Shown: piece by piece, positions 35,096 to 47,000 of the stretch
Position numbering within the stretch: position 1 is the stretch's first letter
Layout of the letters: every line of letters starts with the position of its first letter
Assembly: GCA_012934845.2 (NCBI GenBank)
Contig: WNNJ02001887.1
Location: 60,223-124,222, forward strand
Reading direction: 5' to 3'
Origin: Pomphorhynchus laevis
Lineage: Eukaryota; Acanthocephala; Palaeacanthocephala; Echinorhynchida; Pomphorhynchidae
Length of the DNA: 64,000 nucleotides
The notes under the pieces: model-generated
What the model saw: the letters and a program-made list of their open reading frames with translations, nothing else
What the model was told of the DNA's origin: nothing
Database searches by the model: none
Program-made: the position numbers and the translations under genes

Positions 35096-38000
35096 ATGTG
35101 CACAGAGTCATGTAAAATTGAAAGCGAGTAAGTTTTATTTAAAACTGCCTCACTGTATAACATTTTACTTTAGATTTCAAGTGGTTCCCAACTGTTACAC
35201 AATTATGACTTTAATTTTTGTTAATGTTTGAAATTCTAAGTCATTTAAAACTTTAAATCGTCGGAAGATAATTTAGAAAGCCTTTATATAATTAAAATTT
35301 GCATTTTTGTATGAATTTAAATTCTGTAATGCGTAAAAAGCGAGTAAACTGATAAAATAAATATAACCAAGAATTATATTTGATTTTTTTAAACCTGATA
35401 CTAATAGAATCTATATTTTTGTAAAAGATTATTATAAAATCGCAGGTAGTTTTTACAATTATATCATATGCACTTAAATATTCTGAAAATAATAAAATTT
35501 TAGATTTATATAAACAAAATCTAAATTTGTATAATGTGTATTCAAATCCCGTATTTATATTCTAAAAATAAATTTATTAGCTCTAAATAGTCTTTATTAA
35601 ATTAACAAAAATGTATTTTATCACTAAAACATTTAAATTGTACTACAATATTTTTTAAAGGATGTTTTGATTACTTGAAGAGTTGTTTATTCATAAGGAC
35701 TGAAATATGCCTTAGTATAAATTAAACTGAATAACAATAAACCTTAATATTATCGAATATTTATTAAATTTTAAAAATTTAATGTTAACATATAATATGA
35801 TGTAATCATTTCACTCTTTTTACGTTGATATTAACTTCGAACGCAAAACATTTTATCATGTTTCTTTTAAATTTTTTATGATTACAGAAATAGATAAAAT
35901 TAAATAATTCGAAATGATTATACCATTTAGTCTACAGCATTATTAAATATAAAGTATTATTATTTAATAAATATTATTTATAGTTAAAGAAATATAATTT
36001 TATTTTTAGATAAATCACGTATTTCGCAATCAAATTTACATTTGATAATTTTCTAAATTGAGTATTCATCAAATCAAGATTTTTTGGCTAATTAATGTGG
36101 CGCGCCCAGCGCGCCACCCATGCCAGATGCGCCACCTTAAAAAAATAAATAAAAAGGGGGTAAAATTATATTTTTTTAATTCTAGAAAGATGAATCGTTT
36201 CTTCTTTTTTATCAATCTTAACTTTGACATAGTTATTTGACAAAACTTCAAGAACCTCGGCATTTGTATTGAAAAAAGAGGAGAGTTTAGCTTTTTTTGT
36301 CTTCTGATTATTATCGAAATCCAAGGCAATCAATACTCTATCACCGACATTTATGTCATATTTTGACTTATGTACAAGTGAATGCCTGTCCATTCTTTCT
36401 AAATATTTAGTGCAAATAGAAGAAACGGCATTTTCATTATCTAATGCATCTGATGAATTTTCATCAAGATCTTTTGCTTGGTTTTCAACTTTTGGTTCAA
36501 TGGAAGCTATTTCTGTATCTTCGTCGCTGGCTGAAACAGTGTTGAACCCTGGAAGCTGGAGCAAAAGACGAAACGGGGATTTCTTTGTTGCTGAATGTTT
36601 TGCAATATTATAATTATAAACCGTTTTTTTAGTTGTTTAAGCCATTCTTTTGAATTTGTTACAGTATGAACAGAATTTTCGATGGAATCATTTCTTTGGC
36701 TTTCCTCTTCTTCAAAGATATATTTCTGCAAGTATCTTGTCAAGGTTTGATTAAACCTTTCAATCTGTCCTTGAGATTGTGGATGGCGGGGTCTTGAGTG
36801 TTTGTAGGTGATTTTAAAATCACTTACAAGTTTGTCTATTTCCTTGTTGAGAAACTCCTTTCCATTATCACACTGAAGAATTTGTGGAGGTCCTGTAAAA
36901 GTCGTAAAAAGTGTTTCTAGATTTTCTGCAACCTCCTTTCCCGTCTTAGTATACAAAGGATACACCCAAGCAAACTTAGAATAAACATCTATAGCAGTAA
37001 GCATCCAAGCAAACCCATTATTGGAATGTTTATACTGTCTCATATCAACCAAATCAATTTGTAATCTTTCTAAAGGTCGTTTGGCTGTTATATGAACAGC
37101 CTTTTCTTTTGTCTTTAAAGGCTGTGATTGAGAACATGTCACACATTCCTCAACCACCTTTCTAAGAATAGTTCGAGGTATTCTAAAGAAAAGTTCATTA
37201 CAGAGGTCTTCAAACCTATACATTCCATAGTGCTTATCTTTATGAATCCTTTTTGCTTCGAGTACCATAATATCAGTTTGATCTTTATGGAATGCTCGCT
37301 TATGTAATCCTTCATGTTCATCCTTCAAGTAAATATAACCGTTTATAATGATAAAATTTTCGCTTTTCTTTTTCAACCGTTTTTTGATGTCTTTCGAAAG
37401 ATACACTTGGCTCGTTTTTCCTTCTAAAAGTAATTTGATGTTCTTATACTCTTGTTCATTTGCAATTACTGATACCATAGGGGGATCTGTAAAAAAATTA
37501 TATTTATCAGATTATAATTTTATATAACATTTATTATTTTGTCATAGATGCTTAGTTTAATGGTCATGCTTTAAATCTCGAGTTTGACATTCACGGGTTC
37601 GATTCTTCAAGAGGAACATTTTTCTATGAAAAATTACTCACCCGGTTAAAATCATAAAAATCCATAGGTGGCGCATCTGGCATGGGTGGCGCGCTGGGCG
37701 CGCCACAATTAATAACACAATAAATTAATAAATCTGTAATATTAATTAATTCATATGATTTATTAATAGATCAGATTTATTAGTACAAAATAAATCTGTA
37801 ATTAATCAATCTTAATTACAGATTTGTTATAAATAACATGATTTTAATTGAATTTTGTGAATATTAGCCTTGATATCCGAAAACTTTTACAGAGCATGTA
37901 AGCTCTTTCCTCTTATTTTCTGATCTGACTGAAATAATTACAGTCAATTTCATTTCTTGCCCAAATTACAGGATTAAACATTCATTCTCGATTTCATTTA

Positions 38001-41000
38001 TAAGATTGAAAGGTACGTAATTTTTGACTTGTCAAATACTGAGTGCATTTTTAAATAATTCCGATCCAGATGATATTTTACCAATTAAGACTTAGCCAGA
38101 TAAAAGGCGTCATGAACATAAATATATTTCATTAAATGTAAATTCGTTACTATTATTTTTATGTATAATTAGTTTTCCTAAAAGAAATATATGAATAGTA
38201 GTCGTCATCTCTCGTGTTATTTCTTTAAAATAGACGTCGTACGTATAAATTTGCTGACTCGCTAATGTAAACAAAGCTTAAATTATTTTCAGAATATAAT
38301 ATAATTTATAACATTTTTAAAATAATATAATTATAAATATAAATATAATAAATATATTTAATATAATTTATTTAATATATTTATATATTTAAGTTAAATA
38401 TAAATGAAATAAATAATTGAAAACAACGTGTTGTATAATCAAGAGATAAAATTATAGAAGATATACTGACTTTGTCAGTTTATACATCGATAAGATTATA
38501 TTATTAATAAGATTATATTATTATATTATTAATATAAGTTGTTAACAAAATCCTTATTATTAATATAATTTTGCGTGATTTGAAATTTTTAACTTAGAAA
38601 TAAATATAAAGAGCCAATCAATCATTTTTCTAAATTATTAAAGATATTTCGGCTTACTGCATCTCTGAATAACTTTAATAATCAAAGATCACATAAAAAT
38701 AAGGCAATTTAGACAATTTAATTCGACATATGTAGGAGTAATTTCTCACTTCTTTGTTGAGTTTCAGGCATCGAGTTATTATGTATGCCTCAACGAAACG
38801 CAATTCTAGCTTGATTTTTGCATAAGTACTAACGGGGAAGTTACTTGCTTCAATATCATGACAAGCATGCCATGATATTGATATGATATAATATGCAATG
38901 GAATATGTATATTTAACATGATATATATCATGTTATAAATATATACATATTTAATCTACATCACATATTTATAACATAAACACTATATTATTATAATATT
39001 TCATAATTATTATAAAGAAGAAATAGACCGAAAGCTAATAAAAGTTATTGTCTTTGTCTATGATTCAAATAATTATTGTCCAAAATACTTAAACAAAATA
39101 AATATTATTGTATTTTAAGAGAATGTTTTGACATACTCGTTCCGTCTATCGGTCCTCCTTTGCATAGAGTAGTGGAAGGTCCATGGCACCGATGAGTCAA
39201 AATAATGACGAAACGGTACCTGGTATCGTTTTGTCGATTCTTTCGTGGCTGGTTACATTGATATATAAACAAGTTCCCACGGAATTCTCTCACTTTTCTC
39301 TTAAAATATTATTGTATTTTATTTTTTGACAAAACTAATTTTAGATAAAGAAGGTTTCAAGAATTTTAATGATAAAAAATAATAAGGATTCAAACTATTA
39401 AATTATTTAAGATTAAATTATTTTATTTTTTTATTTATCGTTATGTTTAATTTATAAATAATTTAATATACCTAGACTCAGTTATTTGATCTGATATTTA
39501 TATATAATAAAATTTATTCGATAAGCTTTATCATATATATGATAAAGCATTTTAAAAATATATGGTATTTTATACGTAAAAAAGGTATTAATTTTTTTTA
39601 TAGTGTGTAGTATTTACATACCTTGTTAAGGAAATGTAAATTTAGATATTGGCATTGAATACATTTAATAAAATGATAACAAACTTATATCGTAAGGATG
39701 ACAAATTTTAATTTATTTATAAATTTAAATATGTTTATATTTTAATATATTTAAATTTATAAATTGAAATATTTTTTAAAATATTAAATATTTAAATTTA
39801 TTTTTTTACATAAATTTAAAAAGTCTTTACCTTCTTGATATGCGTTAAATTTTACTTATGGCTTGCAGTTATTTTCAAAATTCCAAAAGTGGCTCGTCGA
39901 TACAAAACATGTTCCTACCCATGCTTTAGATAATCTGATTTAATCAGAGTAAATACATCACTAGCAGTGATAGTTAAGTTATATTTTTCAAGATTCGGAT
40001 GTTTTAATTTTTAGATATATTTATTTATAATACAAAATATTTTATTTAAGTTATATTATCTTATTATTTAGTTATACAACTTACATATTTGTGATAAGCG
40101 TTGTATATGTTTGATTATTTTTACACATTACATGAATAATTATTATCAAATTTTAAAATGTAAAGAAGAATTTTGTTATCAATTTGGTTTCAAACTGACT
40201 TATATGTTTAAAAGACATTTATGTGCTAAACGCCGGAAAATCCATTCCAATGAAGCTCAATGTTCTGTTGTGCATTCAGGACAATTCATGTCATCAAGGG
40301 TGCATGATCCTGTAAGTTAAGTTTATTAAATTTTATATAATAAAATTCATATTTTACTAGGACGATGTATATTCAGTACCGTTACCAAGTCCAGATGTTA
40401 ACAGACAGGCTGTAACTTCTGTAACCGAAGAAGAACTAGGCACTACATACGGGAAGCAGATTAGCAGCGATAAAACCAAAATTGGATTTAAACGTCGGTC
40501 TATCGTATCAATAAAACAAGATCAAATTGATTATTCGTTCATAACCTTGCTAAAAAGAGTTATAAGCATATTCAGGGAAGTTTATTTGAAAGATTATATT
40601 TATGCCCTATAAAGTTACGTTCGGGTCGAATGTAATTTCTATCTAACCAACCATTTTCGAGTGAAAAAATTTAAAATTTATTTTTAATAAATATTTCGGC
40701 TGAACGATAAGCTCTTTTCAATAAATTTAAACAAATTATTTACAGTATTAAATTATTAATAAATATTGAATAATATTTGTTCAATAGTAATATTAAATAA
40801 TAAGTTTGTAATAATATTAGATTTTTAACAAACAGCATTTGTATGTAAATATATCGCTATTATCACGAAGTAGGAGTTTCGGGTCGTATAGCTCGTTGGT
40901 TGCAATGATTTATTCTTCATCGACTGAATTCCTTTGATCAGTGGCATAAGTTAAAGCGATAATTTTGAATTTGAACATAAACACACGTTTATATTTCTTC

Positions 41001-44000
41001 AAAGGAACAAAATTAAATAATAATCAATTTTGTGAATAATAATTAAATTTTTACTGATTATTTACTTATCAAAAAATGAGAGAAAAGGCTCATTTAATAA
41101 AAATGCAATAAATGTATTTCGCCCCATGAATACTTCTGATTTAAACAGATTAAAACACTATTTTAACGTCTTTGTTAAATCTTTCAAAAGTTCGAAATTT
41201 GTGTGTATCGATAAATTCTTTATAATCACATAAATTCTTAAATTCTTTAAACTAGCATTATTATAAAACTCGGTTTCTTAGTTCACCTTGGAATTAAAAC
41301 GGTATTTTACTAATTACCGTTTTATCGATTTAGCTTTTACTCAATTCATAAAATCCATAATTATTTATTTAAACTTGATTTAAATTATAAAAAATCTTGT
41401 AACAATTATTAATTTTATTATTTAATTATTAAATTTTGATTTAGCATTATTATGTTTTGTTTATTTTATAATTATATTAAATACGTAGAGTCAATTAGCT
41501 CATTTGATTTTACTAAATCCTTTTACTAAATTCAATCTCACTCTTAAGCAAATTAATTGACACTCAAAAATATTATACGCATCGCTGATAATCATGTAGG
41601 ATTATAAAATACTCAAGAATTGACTTGCGATTGTAACTTATTAAATAATTTTAAAACAAAAATAATAAAAGCAACAAATTATTTATTAATAAAAACATTA
41701 TTATTTTAGGTAAAAATTATATATTAATTAAATTATTTATAACTTGATGTACATTTTTTTAATCAAATAAAAACAAATTTTGAATAATTTCTCATCTTTA
41801 ATCGTTTGTGGAGTTATTTCTAAAATGATTTATTTAATTATTTAAAATAATTATTTCCAAAATATTGTTTTTGAAAATTCTCGGCATTTTAGAAAACACG
41901 TGGTATCACCAAAATGGAAAAATTTTTCTGGTTGCGGTCTTGAGTGGTTATCTAAGATTAGATTAAACAACGTTATATGGCGAACGTGGTATCATCAGTG
42001 TATGTTGACGAATTTCTTAAACTATTTCTATGATTATCTAATTACAATTTAGCTGTTCGCATCTCTAAATTTTCCATGATATGCTTATCACCAAATATGC
42101 CCAACAGTAATCAATACGATGTAAAATTTATTTTTAGATTTGTATCTTTTAATTGTAAAAATAATCGATTAATATTTTTGGATAACTTTATTTTTTAATA
42201 TTTAAGAATTAACACTTGTTCGATTATTGAGACAATGTTATTCTTAGTTTTTAAATAACTTTAAAATCGTTTGGCTTACTCGTTTGAATTACATGAACTT
42301 ATAAAGATAATGCTTATAACCGACTAGCGAAATATCGATTTAAGCTTTTTTACTTTCATTTTATAGTCAATTTAATTTAGATTCATAAACTTATTATTTT
42401 CAAAAATTATTTTGTCGGTAATAATTATCGTCTTGGTTTCATAATGCAACAGGCATAATCTATAGATTTATATGATTGGTTTCTAACGAAAGTAGTTAGT
42501 TACATTATCTGAGTACTTTTTAAGGCCTCTGTCATCTTTCGACGCGAAACTTTACTTAATATTTACGTAATCTGTGGTAATTAATCTGGCGTCAAAAAAA
42601 AACATTTTTTGACATTTCGTGATCATTGTTTTTCACATCTACACGATAAACACAAATCCAGTGACTATCCAGTGCCGAATTTAATATCATGTATTTTCTT
42701 TATTTTAATTTTTGATGCGGCAAATCGAGTTTACAGCTTCGCTCTTATGTATGATGTTTGATTCAATTATATTGTTGGAATAATTCATGACATTTTTAAA
42801 GTAAACAAATTTCTTAAAATAAATTATTTTTTCTTACTTTCCAAAAGAAATTATAGATGAATTTCGAGGATTTACTTGAAATATTTGCTTTAACTTTGCA
42901 AGAAAAAGTTAAAGCAAATATATTCTTCTTTACTTTTTATATTTAATTGCAGAAATCAATGTTTGCTAAATTTGTTGAATAAGACAAAAATAATAACAAA
43001 AACTGTGTTCAAATTTTATGATTTTTTGTTTGATTTTATAATAACCAAAATAATACAGTTTTTTGAACACAGCATTTGAACACAGTTTAATATTCTTTGT
43101 ATTAATAATTTAGAAATGTTAAATAAACTCAATTTGCTGAATATGACATTTTTAAAGTAAACAAATTTCTTAAAATAAATTATTTTTTCTTACTTTCCAA
43201 AAGAAATTATAGATGAATTTCGAGGATTTACTTAAAATATTTGCTTTAACTTCTCAAGAAAAAGTTAAAGCAAATATATTCTTCTTTACTTTTTATATTT
43301 AATTGCAGAAATCAATGTTTTATAACAGTTATTTGTTTCAAACAATTTGCTGAATAATTATATGTGTAACAATTATACATTACGTGAATGACTGTTATTA
43401 CTTATTTGTAATACAGTCAATAATAAAGAATCTTTGGAGCTTGATCTAAAAAGGGAAAATTTTATTTGATATTTCGCTAACATCTGTTAGCATCTTCAGA
43501 AAATTACATTTTCAGAATATTACATCTTCAGAATTTTACATGTAATTTTCTGAAGATGCTAACAGATGTTAGCGAAATATCAAATAAAATTTTCCGTTTT
43601 TCTTTGATCATATAATTCTTTAAAAATATAATTTTTAAATATTATTATCTAATATGATGTTATTATCGATAATTTCGATAAATAATAATCAGTAAACTAG
43701 TACTCTAGTTTAAAGTCTTAATTAAATTATTGTAAATAGTTGATAAAAATGATCCATTGTTAATAAAGAATTATTTGAGCTGGATCAAAAAATGGAAAAA
43801 TACATTACGTGAATGACCATTATTACAATAAATACCATTATTTGACCGCTATTATATTATTAATATGACTGTTATCACAATATTTTAATGCAGTTTTATA
43901 ATATAGCAGTTATTTGTTTTAGCAATTAGTGAGATAATTATATGTATACCAGTTATACATTTCCGTGTATGACTGCGTTACAATATTGTAATGCAGTCAA

Positions 44001-47000
44001 TAGTTGTAAAGGAGTATATTATCCGGAGTAATTCATCTTAAGTAAATTCATACAAGTTTGAAATCAAGTCATGTTAAACATGCATTGAGTTTAGAAAATA
44101 TTTGATAATGCAATATTTGTAATACAATTACAATGTTTGCTTATTAAGGTAAATAATCAATTAGAATTTCAAGATAAGCAAAAACATTCAACACCAAAGC
44201 AATATTCAGAATGGCGAAAGACATGCAAATCCACAAAATCATGTGATACCAAGGAATATAAGGTATATTTTTAATTTTAATATTACAAGTCTACACTTAA
44301 TTATCAGAAAACGAATGCCAGAGATTCACAAAATTCTAATGAAAGGACAGAAATAAAGGATAAATTTACAGGGTTGTGGTCCTATACTTCAGCATATCAA
44401 GTTGATTACCCTGATACGCTATTCTCTTCATATTGGGATTTAGAAGCTCTCGAGATGACACCTGGTGAGTTACGCGAAATGCTTTTCAAATACTTTAAAC
44501 ACATTCGACCATTTATTAATGACATAAAAATTAACGAGTACTGAAACTTTTTAAGAACATTTTTATAACATTTTTATATAAAAAATCTATTGACTCTAGC
44601 ATTCCGACAACAGGTGTTGTCCTGACAGAAAAATGTTACGTAATACAAGATAAGATATGGATTGATAGTTTTTCTCTTCTATTGTGCGATTCGTTTTTAA
44701 ATTAATTCTAATAATGAATCACAATTCAATATTAAATAATTAAGATAAAAGTCATTTTTGTATAATGGCGACATTAAAAAATTATAGCATTTACATTGCA
44801 ATTAATGAAAGAATTCTCCCGTTAAATAGTAGAAATTATGAACATTTATTGTTAAATAGTAGTTTATGTTTAGCCTACTAGTATAAAATAATCATTAAGT
44901 ATAATAATTGAAGGTTCTAAATTTTTAAACACATCACTTAACAACTAATCTTCGACTTTGAATAATCTTTTATCAATCTCTCCAAACTGTAAAGATACTT
45001 AACAAATGGTTCAGTTTATTGTAGCTTACGTTTCCTTTGTAATTTATTATATTGGTCATTTAGTGATCCCGCTAATGTCTTTTACACTGAAAAGAATTCA
45101 CTGTATTGCATTGACTTCAAAAGCGCAAGCTACGTCATGCAATTAGCATATAGTTAATTTTTTCTGCTTTAATCTATATATAGTATGTTTTTCATATGTA
45201 TACATTAAATCAGCTAACTGAGTCTACGTATTTTATATAATTATAAAATAAACAAAACATAATAATGCTAAATCAAAATTTAATAATTAAATAATAAAAT
45301 TAATAATTGTTTTTAGATTTTCTATAATTTAAATCAAGTTAAAATAAAAAATTGAAATTTAAAATAAAAGTCATTTTTATGAATTGACTAATAAATAACA
45401 GACGTTGTATCAGAATAAGAATTAGAGGTCATCAGGAGGAACTTCTATGCTATCAGGTTTCGGCCCCTAACTCCTCTACCCAACATAGCAGGGGTCAAAT
45501 ACGTGTTAAGGACGTATTTCCTCTGATGAAATTTGATTATATAGTATCTTATTCTAATACAAAGTATATTATTTATTATCCATCCATAAAAATTTGCCAC
45601 TTCAGAGTTAGAGTTTAAATTTATTCTTTATATTATTGTGTTGATTTATATACTTTACTATTTTCTGCTTGATGTTATTTTTATAGTAACCTAGTTTAAA
45701 ATATTTATCTATTAAATCATTTAAATGATTTTGAAGAAAGCCAATATTATTACATATTGTTGCAATTCTTAAAATTTCATTATTTAATGTATTATATTTT
45801 ATATTATATGGTATGCATGAATGCTCATGCAAAAATATGTTTCTTGTAAATTTAAATATGTCATCTTTACGATATAAATTAAAAGTAGTTATTATTGATA
45901 GTAGTTTTAGTTAATGTTATATTTATGTTCATATCTAGATATACACCCTCTTTATCGTTAATATTGGTTTTACAAGAATAAAGCTTAAATAATATAAAGA
46001 ATAATATAAAATAATATATTAAATAATATAAAATATTTTACTATTTTCTGCTTGATGTTATTTTTATAGTAACCTAGTTAAAAATGTGCATCTATTAAAT
46101 TATTTAAATGATTTTGAAGAAAGCCAATATCATTACATATTATTGCAATTCTTAAAATTTAATTATTTAATGTATTATATTTTATATTATATGGTATGCA
46201 TGAATGCTCATGCAAAAATATGTTTATTGTAAAACATGTTTCTTGTATACATTGTATTGCTGCAACTGATGACGCTTTTCAAAGCCGAAACGGTGTGCTG
46301 TCTTGCAGTGTAGAAGCATGATATTCTCTATATATAGAGATAAGCAGATAGGTGTAATAGACAGTCCTAGTTAAATCAAACCTTTAATTTATTTATTGGT
46401 CCTATGGGGATCCCTGGCGGCCGTGCTGTTTCCTTAAGGAGTAAGCCGAAGCATTATGTACCAATAAATAAATTCTTGTTTCTTGTCTAGTTTGTATTTT
46501 CACGAAATATTTTCGACAAATATATATAACAAGTATAAATTAAAATCAATTTATAAGCTACTTCCGGTGGGATTACGCTATGACCAAAATATATACAAGA
46601 TATGATTATTTTGTTGTTTTATAATTTTATTTTTATTTGTCGTTTTTATGATTATTTTATAATTTTATAATTGATAATATTATATATTTAATAATCAATT
46701 ATTCTAACCAATTGTAATCCATATAGTTTCTTATCTAAATTCTGAATCTTATCAACCAATTATGGGTCAGATGTACACAGAATTTAATTTCAATTATCTA
46801 GACAGTGTTACAGGTAACTTACAATTTTAGGATTCTTTTATTAATTATTATTTTTTGAAATATCTTTTTTAAGTTAAATTTTAATTACTTTGGTTTATTA
46901 GTACATTTACTTAGTCTATACATTTTTTCATTTATTAAACTTCAAAATTTCTTGACTTTATTTAAAACTAGTCGCTATGATTAAGTTACTTTGATTAAGA

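Larger units (their letters stand above)
36096..37707 (-). mobile_element. Ginger-type DNA transposon with KRBA2-like integrase
   Basis: Both ends are intact. A 42-bp perfect terminal inverted repeat starts TGTGGCGCGCCCAGCGCGCC (36096-36137 and 37666-37707), and ATTAA is duplicated at 36091-36095 and 37708-37712. The ends are strikingly GC-rich and internally palindromic. On the minus strand the product has an HHCC-type zinc region (HKDKHYG...CVTCSQSQ), then a retroviral-type integrase core with DLVDM, QCDNGKEF and a Glu block HPQSQGQIERFNQTL. A C-terminal domain with DRVLIALDF and NNYVKVKIDKKEE lies at 36166-36564. This matches KRAB-A-domain-containing-2-like (KRBA2) proteins of Ginger transposons. 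The coding part looks broken, with about one visible break, while the ends look whole. The clean target duplication suggests a fairly young insertion. Confidence 0.85.

Noticed and set aside
36058-36329. Short open frames at the left end of the Ginger element
   Set aside because: They run across the inverted repeat and are shadows of the integrase C-terminal coding.
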